A DNA stretch of 35,393 nt, taken from the NCBI GenBank assembly GCA_024401865.1, contig JAKSKI010000012.1, forward strand, positions 1 to 35,393. The letters run 5' to 3'. Shown here piece by piece: positions 9,072-18,600 of the stretch. Both the position numbers and the translations under genes were made by a program. Position 1 is the first letter of the stretch. Each line of letters begins with the position of its first letter. This DNA comes from Bacteroidales bacterium (GTDB lineage Bacteria; Bacteroidota; Bacteroidia; Bacteroidales; UBA932). Below the pieces are notes generated by a model, which saw only the letters and a program-made list of their open reading frames with translations, ran no database searches and was not told where the DNA came from.

Positions 9072-11665
9072 TTCACTCTTGTCCTTACCTTGTGTCTGCC
9101 GCTGGAGAATTCTTTTGACCGTCCGTCCGGCAGGACAAGTGTGGCGGTGCATCCGACAGGCACGACGATTTCTACCCTGAAGTCACCTTCAGAGCCTCTG
9201 TCCCATCTGATGCCGGCCTTGCCGTAGGGCGTAAGTTTGCTGTATCGGGCCCATTCGAGGTCTCCGCACGGCATAGGCTTGAAAATGATGTGCCTGTATC
9301 CGGGGGCTGACTCGTCTGTCATCATACCTGCGACTTTGCGGTAGAACCAGCTAAGTCCGCTACCGAACATCGGGTGGTTGCGTGACAGTTCACCGTCCCA
9401 TTGCTCCCAGGTGGTGTATGCGCCCTGTTCCACCCACCAGCCGAAACCGGGGAAATCCCTCTTGTCCATACATCCGTATGCGAGTTCCCCCAGGTCATTG
9501 TCCGTAAGGATATCAAACAGCAGCCCCGTCCCGAATATTCCGGTGTCAAGGTGGCCGTCGTGAGACATTATCTCGGATTTAAGCGCGTTTACTACACGCT
9601 CGTAGCGTTCTCCGCTCAAGCCCATCGACAGGGCGAAGAGATTGGAGCCGTTGTCGCCGTAACTGCCGGTCTCTTCATCATAGAATCTGCTGTGGAAGGC
9701 GTCGGCTATCCTGTCTGCGAGATTTCTGTATGTCACTGTATCTTCCTCCCTGCCCAGAGCCTGAGCCGCCCTGGCCGTGAAGTCTGCGCATTTCCACCAG
9801 AGGTAGGTGTGCACGAGTTCATCGGAAGGGAATCCGAAAGGCGGCATCCATTCACCCAGATTCATCCAGTACCTGGGGGCATCGGCGGAAGGGAGCAGTT
9901 GCAGCATTGTGCCGTCGGGTGTTATACAACTCTGCATAAACCTCAATTGCTCCGTCATTTGAGGGAAATACCTCTCGAGTATGTCCCTGTCCCCGTACTG
10001 GAGATAGAACTCCCAGGGGATAATGTTCATTGCCGCGCCCCAACCGGGACCGCCGCCGCACCCTATGTGCCAGGGAGCGCCGTTGGGTACATAGCCCGTC
10101 TCCTTGTTCTGGCAGTCGGACATATCCCTGAGCCATTTGGTGTAGAACGCAGCCGCATCGAAGTTGTGCATCACTGTGACGCAGGTGCCTTCTCCGTCTC
10201 CGGTGTAGGGCCCCTTCTCCCTGTGCGGACAGTCGGAAGCCGTGCCGAGGTGAAGGTTGTCTGTCTGAGAACGCCACCAGATATGGTTTATGCGATTGAA
10301 GAGTTCGTTCGAGCAGGCGAATTGACCTGTCGTTGCCATATTCGAATAGACCTCTTCGGCGACGATGTTGCCGGATGTCAGTTCGCCCGGGAATCCTTTG
10401 ACTTTTACCTTGTCGAAAGCGAACCAGGTGAACCGTGGTGCATATTCCTCATTCACGTCGCCTTTCATTACGTATACTTCCGGGCCGTTGCCCTTGGATT
10501 CGCAGAGGTAGGTGACCCTGACCGTATCGCCGGCATTGCCGGTCATCCCCCGGAGTCTCACCCATCCTGTGATGTAGTCACCGAAATCCACGGTCCAACC
10601 GTCTTCATCGCGGGCGATGGAAACGGGCTTGAGGGTGTTCATCACCCTGTCGCTGACGTGGTAGTGCGCGCTCATTTCACCCTCATATCCCTCGCGGACG
10701 ACTACAGGCTTCCAATCCGAAGTGTCGGCATCTGCCGTGCACCATCCTGGGATTTCCTTGCGGGCATCATAGGTCTCTCCCTCAAAGAGCCCGTTGACAC
10801 CGATGGGACCTGCGTGTCCTGTCCAGGTGCCGTCAGAACACACGGTCTCTACCGTGCCGTCCTTGTATTTGAGGTACAACTGGCAGATGAATTTGGGCGT
10901 GCCTTCAGTCTGCACCCACCTTTCGTTCGTTTTGTAAAAGCCGTTGCCGAGCATCGCTCCTATGGCGTTGTCGCCCTCGTGAAGCATTGATGTGATGTCA
11001 TATCCGTTGTATATTACCCTGAAGGTGCGGAACTTGCTCCTGTCTACGGGGATTCCCGCCTTGCCGCAGTCATCCAGATATTCCCAGTTGCTCTCGTTGG
11101 GAGTCAGCTCATCTTCTCCGACCTTGTCCCCGTTGACGAACAGCTGATACAGCCCGAGTCCCGTGACGTAGACCTTGGCGGAGGCCAGATTGCCGCCGAC
11201 TTTGAATGATTTTCTCAACAGCGGGCATTCGGCTCCGGGGAAACCTATCCAGTCCGCTTGCCATTCGCTCCGTCCCATTATGCCCACACCCCAGAAGGCC
11301 GGTTTGCTCCAGGCTGACCTGTGACCGCGGGCGTCCCATACCTGTACCTGCCACCAGCAGTCCTGAGTGGACTGGAGGGCGTTGCCGTTGTACTTGATGA
11401 GTGTGGACCGGTCGGAGATCACCTTTCCGGTATCCCACATGTCCGGATGTCTCAGCCCATCCCTGGTGCTGGCCACACGTATGCGGTAAGCCGTCTGGAA
11501 TTCACCCTTGCGGAACGACGGAACGGCTTCATTTATCCAGGACAGCCTCGGCTGGAAGGCATCTACCGCTACGGGATCCTTGACGTATTCGCAACTGAGA
11601 TCGACGGGCCTGATGCAGGATGCTGCCATAAGAATCAGTGGCAGAAGGAGGAGAGTTCTTTTCAT
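9059..11665 (-). CDS. GH78 alpha-L-rhamnosidase, lipoprotein
   Basis: This 868-residue enzyme should release terminal alpha-L-rhamnose from plant or microbial glycans. A lipoprotein signal is clear: basic start, leucine-rich core, MAASC with the acceptor Cys17. The N-terminal part with W-Q-V-Q-V-W-D-A-x-G near 104-114 and S-x-W-x-A-D-W-I-G is the fibronectin-like and beta-sandwich region typical of GH78. The (alpha/alpha)6 barrel carries the general acid Glu483 in SDCPHREKGPYTGD and the general base Glu754 in TTWEQWDG, which matches the two catalytic glutamates described for the family. A C-terminal beta sandwich ends the protein. It begins 7 bases after the propeller gene, is the last gene of the tamB operon, and runs into the 3' end of GH116 (13-base overlap). 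Confidence 0.94.
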   Translation of the reverse strand: MKRTLLLLPLILMAASCIRPVDLSCEYVKDPVAVDAFQPRLSWINEAVPSFRKGEFQTAYRIRVASTRDGLRHPDMWDTGKVISDRSTLIKYNGNALQSTQDCWWQVQVWDARGHRSAWSKPAFWGVGIMGRSEWQADWIGFPGAECPLLRKSFKVGGNLASAKVYVTGLGLYQLFVNGDKVGEDELTPNESNWEYLDDCGKAGIPVDRSKFRTFRVIYNGYDITSMLHEGDNAIGAMLGNGFYKTNERWVQTEGTPKFICQLYLKYKDGTVETVCSDGTWTGHAGPIGVNGLFEGETYDARKEIPGWCTADADTSDWKPVVVREGYEGEMSAHYHVSDRVMNTLKPVSIARDEDGWTVDFGDYITGWVRLRGMTGNAGDTVRVTYLCESKGNGPEVYVMKGDVNEEYAPRFTWFAFDKVKVKGFPGELTSGNIVAEEVYSNMATTGQFACSNELFNRINHIWWRSQTDNLHLGTASDCPHREKGPYTGDGEGTCVTVMHNFDAAAFYTKWLRDMSDCQNKETGYVPNGAPWHIGCGGGPGWGAAMNIIPWEFYLQYGDRDILERYFPQMTEQLRFMQSCITPDGTMLQLLPSADAPRYWMNLGEWMPPFGFPSDELVHTYLWWKCADFTARAAQALGREEDTVTYRNLADRIADAFHSRFYDEETGSYGDNGSNLFALSMGLSGERYERVVNALKSEIMSHDGHLDTGIFGTGLLFDILTDNDLGELAYGCMDKRDFPGFGWWVEQGAYTTWEQWDGELSRNHPMFGSGLSWFYRKVAGMMTDESAPGYRHIIFKPMPCGDLEWARYSKLTPYGKAGIRWDRGSEGDFRVEIVVPVGCTATLVLPDGRSKEFSSGRHKVRTRVNQSR

Positions 11666-11672
11666 ATCTGTG

Positions 11673-12908
11673 TCATTTGGCGAATCTTCGGAAATTCTTT
11701 ACAACGTGGAAGGTTGTGAGATTGTTGTCGTGGGCATTCTTTGCCTCCAGGTCTCCGGAGCGGCTGACCACATAGAGATTGTCCCCGTCAATCATACAGG
11801 TGGCATAGTGACGGCTGGCGTTGTCGGCGGGGCCCACGGCAATGAGTCCTGCAGGAGTCCAGTTGAGGAGGTCTGCTGACCACGAGAGGGCCAGTCTGCG
11901 TCTCTCGCTCATATTGCCCGTTATCTGCGAATGGACCATCCAGTAGAGCCCGGTGACAGGGTCGTGGCATATGTGGAATTTGAGCCGTCCGCCAGGGATC
12001 GGCATAAAGAAGATTTCCCTGCCGTTCAGTCTGAGCTTCTCTATTGACAGGCTGCCGTCTTCCTTCCGCACGCCTTTGAGCATCACGCCCAGGTCGCGGT
12101 AACCGGCCGCCGATCTCATAAGCAGCACGACACTTCGATCCTCCGGGTCATAGAAAGGATTACCGGGTTCATATACCCTTACAACGCTGGTTTCCAGTAT
12201 GCCGGCACTTTCGGTAGTGCCTTCGGGAACTGCGGGTATGCCCATAGGGGCGCAGGCGGCCATATCGGGGTCCGGATTGTACATTCCGGAGAATCGCCAG
12301 TTATCCGGATTGCACAGGTCGGAATTTTCGTCGGCCTGCATCAGCACCGGGCCTACACCGGGCCAGGCGTGCCCTTCGCTTATCCATTTCTCGTAGACCA
12401 GGCTTACTGTGCCCTTATGAATGTCCACGGCTCCACAGCTCTGATGCCAGCGCCCGTCCTCTCTGAGGACAGACGGCTCCGACCAGCTGACTCCGTTGTC
12501 TTCGCTGCAGGAGATGAGAAGCCTGCCCGAATGGCCTATCATATATAATCTGCCACCCGCCTTGAACAGGATTTCGTGCATCATAGGGAGTCTGGCTCCG
12601 CTGTCCCTCCAGGTTCTGCCCTTGTCGTCGGACAGCAGAACCCTGACCTGGTTGCCGGATGCGTAGTCGCCGATATCGGATTTGGGCCCGTCCAGTGCGG
12701 AAGTGCCCGGACCGCCGTAGTCAATGGCGGCAACGATCCTGCCATCAAATCCCGCGGCGATTGCCGGAGTGTACAGGTATATGCCGGCGGGATCGGGAGA
12801 GCGTGCAATGACTTTTTCCGACCCAATCAGTCCCGGAATCCTTTCGCCGGCGAATACGGAGCCGAGTGCAAAAACCAGGGGCAGTATTGTAAGTAAGGTT
12901 CTTTTCAT
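11673..12908 (-). CDS. Exported Asp-box beta-propeller protein, sialidase superfamily
   Basis: This 411-residue protein has a type I signal peptide (cleavage after Ala20) and a mature part that looks like a sialidase-type beta-propeller. Two Asp-boxes are clear (SDDKGRTW at 93-100 and SEDNGVSW at 135-142), with a degenerate repeat ending SWSADLLNW near 342-350. In true GH33 sialidases the first blade carries an R-I-P motif whose arginine binds the substrate carboxylate; the aligned position here reads YLYTPAIA (45-52) with no arginine. It may act on another sugar or only bind glycans. It lies 9 bases after the methyltransferase gene and 7 bases before the GH78 rhamnosidase, so a shared substrate is likely (inference). 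Automatic tools would probably call it exo-alpha-sialidase, which I doubt. Confidence 0.8.
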   Translation of the reverse strand: MKRTLLTILPLVFALGSVFAGERIPGLIGSEKVIARSPDPAGIYLYTPAIAAGFDGRIVAAIDYGGPGTSALDGPKSDIGDYASGNQVRVLLSDDKGRTWRDSGARLPMMHEILFKAGGRLYMIGHSGRLLISCSEDNGVSWSEPSVLREDGRWHQSCGAVDIHKGTVSLVYEKWISEGHAWPGVGPVLMQADENSDLCNPDNWRFSGMYNPDPDMAACAPMGIPAVPEGTTESAGILETSVVRVYEPGNPFYDPEDRSVVLLMRSAAGYRDLGVMLKGVRKEDGSLSIEKLRLNGREIFFMPIPGGRLKFHICHDPVTGLYWMVHSQITGNMSERRRLALSWSADLLNWTPAGLIAVGPADNASRHYATCMIDGDNLYVVSRSGDLEAKNAHDNNLTTFHVVKNFRRFAK

Positions 12909-12917
12909 TTTCGGTAA

Positions 12918-13619
12918 TCAGGCGAGAATGATGAATACGCAGGGGCGTTTGCCTATTGTGAAGCCATTGACTTTGCGCCATTCGGCGATAGTCCTTGTGC
13001 GTATCAGCTGTGTGGGCAGAGTGATATCCGCCGCTATGCACAGGCGTGTGCCGGGAGCGAGCCCCGACAACATATCGGCAAACAGCGAGTCGTTGCGGTA
13101 GGGGGTTTCGATGAATATCTCGCTCTGGTTCAACTGGGAAGACTGCTTCTCCACAGTCTTCAAAGCCTGTCTCCTCTCGTCAGTCTTGGCCGGAAGGTAG
13201 CCTCTGAACGCGAAAGACTGGCCATTGAGTCCCGATGCCATCAGAGCCATCATCAGAGAAGAAGGCCCGACCATCGGAATGACTTCGATGCCCTTTCTGT
13301 GACACAGGGCAACCAGGGCCGCGCCCGGGTCCGCCACTGCCGGAAGACCCGCTTCCGAGATGAGACCCACGTCAGAGCGCTCGAGCAGGGGAAGCAGCGC
13401 TTCCGTCCCGGCGGCTGTGGTGTGCTCGTTGAGTTCGTGGAATTCGAGTTCGTCGATGTGACCCTTGAGACCTGCAGCAGACAGGAATCTCCGTGCCGTA
13501 CGGACTTCTTCAACCACAAAAGTCTTCAATTCGGGCAAAAGTGAGAGCACCGAAGCCGGCAATACTTCTGCCGGATTGTTGTCCCCCAGGGGGGAAGGGA
13601 TCAGAAAGAGTCTACCCAT
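12918..13619 (-). CDS. RsmI-like tetrapyrrole-methylase-fold SAM methyltransferase
   Basis: The 233-residue protein has the tetrapyrrole methylase fold and the pattern of RsmI, which 2'-O-methylates C1402 of 16S rRNA. Visible signatures are G-R-L-F-L-I-P-S-P-L-G-D at the start, the glycine-rich L-I-S-E-A-G-L-P-A-V-A-D-P-G segment, V-G-P-S-S, and F-R-G-Y-L-P. The more usual RsmI wording is S-D-A-G-T-P and a C-terminal extension that this shorter protein lacks; Bacteroidota often carry such a short paralogue beside the canonical one. I place the start at 13619 (MGRLF) because it gives a tight overlap with the stop of the upstream phosphodiesterase gene (ATGGGTAG); an in-frame ATG at 13652 would add 11 residues unlike the family. 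The target RNA is not certain. Confidence 0.85.
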   Translation of the reverse strand: MGRLFLIPSPLGDNNPAEVLPASVLSLLPELKTFVVEEVRTARRFLSAAGLKGHIDELEFHELNEHTTAAGTEALLPLLERSDVGLISEAGLPAVADPGAALVALCHRKGIEVIPMVGPSSLMMALMASGLNGQSFAFRGYLPAKTDERRQALKTVEKQSSQLNQSEIFIETPYRNDSLFADMLSGLAPGTRLCIAADITLPTQLIRTRTIAEWRKVNGFTIGKRPCVFIILA

Positions 13620-14475
13620 ATATCGTGAGTCCGTCGTAAGCTGGTTTGACATTGTCCGGAAGCATCCTGGCGAATTCTTCGTGGCAGGGGAGGAGATGGG
13701 ACAGGTGGGTGATATATGAAGTCCTGGCGCCTACCCGCTCGAAGAACTCGAGGCATTCGTCCAGCGAAAAGTGCGAATGGTGGGGGCCCGGTTTGACGCA
13801 GTTGATGGTAACGGCCTCCAGACCTTCCAGTTTGGCGAATTCCTCGTCTTCTATGAGGTTCATGTCCGTAAGGTATGCTATGTTGCCGAACCTGTATCCC
13901 ATTACCGATATGCCTTTCTCCTTGAGATGCCAGCCGTGGATGGGGATGACCTCCACCGAGTCCACAGGCCCATCAGCGGCGGGGTAGTGATGATATCCGA
14001 AGCCCTTCTCCCATCTGAGAATCTCGTCACCCGAGTTGGAATAGACCTTGAACGGGCGGTTGTCGATGATGTGCATATTCCATTCGGGAGCTCCCTGGTA
14101 TTTGGGCTCGGCGAACGCATATGCATACATCCTCTTCAGACTGTCCTCCACATATTGCTCGCAATATATGTTGACGGGATGTCCTTCGCATACGTTGAGC
14201 GCCCTTGTGTCGTCAAGTCCGCCGATGTGGTCCATATGATTGTGGGTCAGAAGTATTCCGTCAATGTGGCTGATGCCGGCCCTGACCGCCTGGGCCCTGA
14301 AATCGGGGCCGCAGTCAACCAGTATGCCCAACCCTCCGTATTCGACGTATGCCGATGCCCTGAGCCTCTTGTCCCGCGGGTCGGCCGATGCGCAGACTCC
14401 GCATTTGCAACCTAGCATCGGGATGCCCGAAGACGTGCCTGTACCAAGAAAAGTAAGTTTGGCCTGTTCCATCAT
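13612..14475 (-). CDS. Metallo-beta-lactamase-fold hydrolase, PhnP/RNase Z-like
   Basis: A 287-residue cytosolic metallohydrolase. The N-terminus T-F-L-G-T-G-T-S-S-G-I-P with C-K-C-G-V-C and D-P-R-D-x-R-L-R is typical of the PhnP-like cyclic phosphodiesterase branch, where the Cys cluster binds an extra zinc. The di-metal site motif THNHMDH is at 77-83 (His78, His80, Asp82, His83), and further ligands follow near the Y-L-T-D-M and H-x-x-H-L segments. Substrate is unknown; proteins of this branch in Bacteroidota have no phosphonate genes nearby, nor does this one. Its ATG overlaps the mtaB stop by 4 bases and its own stop overlaps the methyltransferase start, so it is within the tamB-to-rhamnosidase operon. 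Confidence 0.88.
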   Translation of the reverse strand: MMEQAKLTFLGTGTSSGIPMLGCKCGVCASADPRDKRLRASAYVEYGGLGILVDCGPDFRAQAVRAGISHIDGILLTHNHMDHIGGLDDTRALNVCEGHPVNIYCEQYVEDSLKRMYAYAFAEPKYQGAPEWNMHIIDNRPFKVYSNSGDEILRWEKGFGYHHYPAADGPVDSVEVIPIHGWHLKEKGISVMGYRFGNIAYLTDMNLIEDEEFAKLEGLEAVTINCVKPGPHHSHFSLDECLEFFERVGARTSYITHLSHLLPCHEEFARMLPDNVKPAYDGLTIYG

Positions 14476-15698
14476 CTGTCAATAATAATGTCTGTCAATT
14501 CTCCCACAAGAGACTTGTCGTAAGGTCTTGTGATGCGTATGTAATTGCCGGTATACCCCGACATCATACCTCCCTTGTCCCGTGACTCGAAGAGTACCTT
14601 CTCGCTTATGCCTGCATTTGCGCTGACAAACTCCCTGTGAAGTTCGTCGCATAGTGCCTCCAGCACAGCCACCCGCCTGGCCTTTTCCTGTTCCGGGACC
14701 TGCCCTGACATTGTGGCGGCCGGAGTGCCGGGCCTGCGGGAATAGGGGAACACGTGAATGAATGCAGGTCTCAACCTGCGAATGAATTCCACCGTCCTGC
14801 CGAACAATTCCTCTGTCTCTCCCGGCAGACCGACCATCACGTCGATACCGAAGAATACCTTCGGACTGCCCGGACGTTCCATGCGGAGACGGATATAATT
14901 GATCCTGTCAAGGAAGAAAGCCGTGTCATAGTGTCTTCCCATACGGTTCAACAGCCCATCCGAACCGGTTTGGAGAGGAATATGGAAGTGAGGCTGGAAC
15001 TTGGTCCCGGAGGCAATCCAGTCAATGATTTCCTCGGTGAGAAGGTTGGGCTCAATGCTTGATATCCTATACCTTTCTATGCCATCAACTTCATTCAAGG
15101 CTTTGAGCAGGTCAAGGAAACTCTCTGAGGTGGACCGTCCGAAGTCTCCCGTGTTGACACCGGTGAGCACAATCTCCTTCATCCCCAGAGCGGCTATCTC
15201 GCCTGCCATTCGCACACACTCGCATATGGGCACGTTGCGGCTGCGTCCGCGGGCATAGGGGACTGTGCAATAGCGGCAGAAATTGTTGCATCCGTCCTGC
15301 ACCTTGAGGAAAGCCCTGGTCCTCTCGCCGCTGCTATATGCCGCAAATACGTCGGAATCTGCGCTGCTTCCCGTAAGGTCGGCCACGATGCGTGATTTCT
15401 CAGCGGCGCCGTACACTCTTGAAACACCTTCCAGGGCTTCAAAATCGGAACGCCTGAGTTCGGCGCTGCAGCCAGTGACTATTATCTCTGCGGAGGGGTT
15501 GATTCTGTGAACCTTGCGCACCAGATTCCTGGATTTGCTGTCGGAAGTTGCGGTTACGGTGCAGGTGTTGACAAGGTAGCAGTCTGCCTTCTCCCTCCAG
15601 TCGACGATTTCCCAACCTGCCGACCTGAAACCCCGCTCGTAAGTCGAGGTCTCCGCATAGTTGAGTTTGCACCCGAGAGTAAGGAAGGCTGCTTTCAT
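14472..15698 (-). CDS. mtaB: tRNA N6-threonylcarbamoyladenosine (t6A37) methylthiotransferase
   Basis: MtaB adds a methylthio group to t6A37 of ANN-decoding tRNAs to give ms2t6A. The 408-residue protein has the N-terminal UPF0004 domain with iron-sulfur ligands Cys10 (TLGCKLN), Cys46 (NTCTVTA) and Cys77 (TGCSAE), then a radical SAM domain with C-N-N-F-C-R-Y-C (Cys137, 141, 144), and a C-terminal TRAM-like part. The T-L-G-C-K-L-N start and V-P-Y-A-R-G-R-S-R separate it from MiaB and RimO. It overlaps both tamB upstream and the phosphodiesterase downstream by 4 bases. tsaD, needed for the t6A substrate of this enzyme, lies 4.6 kb away on the other strand, divergent from the same operon. Confidence 0.94.
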   Translation of the reverse strand: MKAAFLTLGCKLNYAETSTYERGFRSAGWEIVDWREKADCYLVNTCTVTATSDSKSRNLVRKVHRINPSAEIIVTGCSAELRRSDFEALEGVSRVYGAAEKSRIVADLTGSSADSDVFAAYSSGERTRAFLKVQDGCNNFCRYCTVPYARGRSRNVPICECVRMAGEIAALGMKEIVLTGVNTGDFGRSTSESFLDLLKALNEVDGIERYRISSIEPNLLTEEIIDWIASGTKFQPHFHIPLQTGSDGLLNRMGRHYDTAFFLDRINYIRLRMERPGSPKVFFGIDVMVGLPGETEELFGRTVEFIRRLRPAFIHVFPYSRRPGTPAATMSGQVPEQEKARRVAVLEALCDELHREFVSANAGISEKVLFESRDKGGMMSGYTGNYIRITRPYDKSLVGELTDIIIDR

Positions 15699-18600
15699 TT
15701 CTCCACTTTGATTGTCCTCTTCGCGCTCTGAGTCCTTTCGGACTGTTGTTCCCGTTGCTTTTGCTGCTTCTTCGCTGCAGGTGTGAAGGCTTCCCTGAGC
15801 ATCTGCCAGAAGTTGTCGTATTCCTTGGAATAGTTGAGTCCTATGCCGTTGCGTTGTGAATAGTCCAGGAAGCTGGTGTACTCATCCGCAGAATGGGAGA
15901 ACAGATTGAGCTTGAACTGTCCCGGTTTGTCCAATTTGATCGAAATGTCTATGTCTCCGACAACATCGCCGTTGGGGTTCTTCGACGTCTTGTACTGGCG
16001 GTTGCCGACAGTGCCGCCGATCTCGACCCTGTTGTTGAACAGCTGTGTGGAAATGGCCACGTCGAAGATGTTGGTGCCTGTCTGATTCTGCTGATATCCA
16101 AGACCGAGGTCGAGCGGGATGTCCAGCTTCTGGAAAATGTTGTTGAGCTGGTTGGACATTATCTGGCTGACGTTGGAATACAGGATATTGGAGCCGTTTA
16201 CGACGCCGGACTGCTCACTGGGAAGGAAACTGCCCATAACCAGCAGCGCGATGAACTGTTTCTGGACCTTGTCGTCGGTATTGAGAGCCTCCGCCATCTT
16301 CGCTCTGTTGTCGGGGGAGAGGTCCGGCACGTCCACGCCGAAGTCGATTTCGGGATTTTTAAGATTGCCGGCCATATTGATCGAACATTCCACTAGACGC
16401 CTGCTGGACACGGATGTGGTGTCGGACAGAAGGTTGGCAAGAGAAGTCTTGAGCTTGTATTTTGCGGTGATGTCCATTTCGCTGTCTCTGGGGTCGCCGT
16501 TGAACCTGATTTCGCTGCCGTCCTCGAGGGAGAATTCCTTGCGCACTATACCCGGGATTTCGAAGTCGAGCTCGCCTCCGCTGATCTTGTAGTCTCCGAT
16601 GACATTGAGTTTGCCGGTAGCGGTCTCCATGTCCAGAGTCACGGCCCCGGCACCACGGGCGCTTATCACATTGCCCGTGGACTTGTTGAGCTCAAGCAGA
16701 GCGCTGACTTCGGGCGTGGCCCCGGCCCTGACGTGTATGCGTATGTTGCCCTTGCGGCGTTTGACTTTGGCGGGCACGTTGTTGAGCATCTCGTCGTAGG
16801 GGTCGACATAGACATCCAGGACCTTTTCCTTGAAGGTGAGAAGGTCGCTGCTCGACGATGCCACCGCTGTATTGAGGGGGACGTGGACCTGTCCGTTCCC
16901 GGAAGTCGTCACGGCACCTTCAACCAGGAAGTCATCGGTAGGTCCGGTGATGCCTACCATACCGTTTGCCGCAAGTTTGCCGTAAAAGCGATCGCCCTGG
17001 GCCTCGGGCAGGTCAAGTATCTGAAGTCCGTTCATCCTCATCGAGGCTTTCAGCTGCATTTTGCCGTCCTGGTCGAAATGCATTCCTCCGGTGAGTGAGG
17101 CCGTTCCTTCTTCCTCATCCCTGACTACCATATTCTCGAGCCTTACCCCTTCATTGGTCAGGCTGACGGGGCCGTCCAGAGTATATGTCACTCCGGTGGA
17201 GGCAAGTCTGAATTTGGATGAATTGAAACGCAATCCGTGGCTGCTGATATCCGGTGCCCGCAGGGAGCCTGAAGCTGAGACGCGTCCGCTCATATTACCG
17301 CCCATATCCGACATTATTCCGGTAAGGAAAGGTTCGGTGAGCGCGAGGTCCATATTGTCAAGCACTGCCGACATATCGAATTCGCCGCTGTCGGGATAGA
17401 TGTATCCTCTTGCAAGCAGGGGCTTCTTACCGTCCTTGTCATTGACAAGTCTGAACTCCATCCTGTCATTCGACTTGTCCCAGTTTCCGTCAATGTTCAG
17501 GGCTCCGACCATCCTGCCGTCAATGCCTATGCTGTCGGCAAGCAGTGCGACATTCGCCTGCACCGAACCGAGGACGGGGGATATCAGACGGGCCTGACCG
17601 TTCACCAATCCTTCCAGACAAATGTCTTTGCCGCTCAGGTCTCCGAGAAGCCCCAGCCCAAGTCTGCTGATGATGAGATTGAGAGTGTCCTTCCCGTATT
17701 TGGACACTCCGCCGTCAAGACCGATCTGCTGCTCTGCACTGTGGATTCTGAAGTTGTCCACGTCCACTCCCGAATTGCGGAGATGCAGGTCTGCGTCGTC
17801 GATGTCCCAGCGGTTCCCGTCAGCGTTGAAGAATGAGGGAAGGGTGTGGACCGCCACTGTAAGTGAATCCGAAGAGTCTCTTCTCAATAAGCCGTAAAGG
17901 GAGATTCTGCCGTCATCCCTGCCCTTTTCGCTTCCGTTGATGTCAAAAACGAGTCCGAGGCTGTCGCAGACAGACCTGAACCGGAGGCTGCTGTTGAGTA
18001 AGGATATGCCCGCGGCCTTGATTTCGGCATTGTCAAGTACGGCATTCAGGCTGCCGCAGGAATTGTCGGCCGACAGGGACGTGCCTTTGATGTAATTGCG
18101 GCCGAAGGCGAGCCTGGGAGAGTTGATGCCTGCCTTGAAACAGCCGCTGTCCCGGATGGAGACTGATATCCTGGTGGAATCCGCAATATACAGACCCGGC
18201 ATTGCAAACGAAAGGATATCCCTTGAATCGTGGAAGTCAAGGCTCATATCATAGTTGCCGCCATATCCGGAGAGCCTGGCGGCATCTTTCCCGAAGACGG
18301 ACGGCATATCCTTTCTCAGGGTGATGTCAGTCAGATATCCCAGCATCTCTGTTACGGAGCCTGTCCCTTTGTACGAGCCTTCGACAAAGGGAGACGAGAC
18401 TCTGATGCGGTAATCTCCGGGATTGGTGACAGATTCGACCGTAATGTCTCCGGGATGCCGCTGTTTCTTGAGGTCGTCCAGAACGATGTCCCTGACCTGC
18501 AGTTTGCCCACCAGTTCTCCCTTGTCCACCCTGAGGAAGTTGGAACTCATATGACAGGACACTCTGGACGCATCGATGTCCCTGGTGTCAAGATTGAGGG

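Noticed and set aside
9401..10990. Very long + strand open frame of 529 codons opposite the GH78 gene
   Set aside because: GH78 on the other strand has intact catalytic motifs and full length; the antisense frame is a result of GC-rich codon use.
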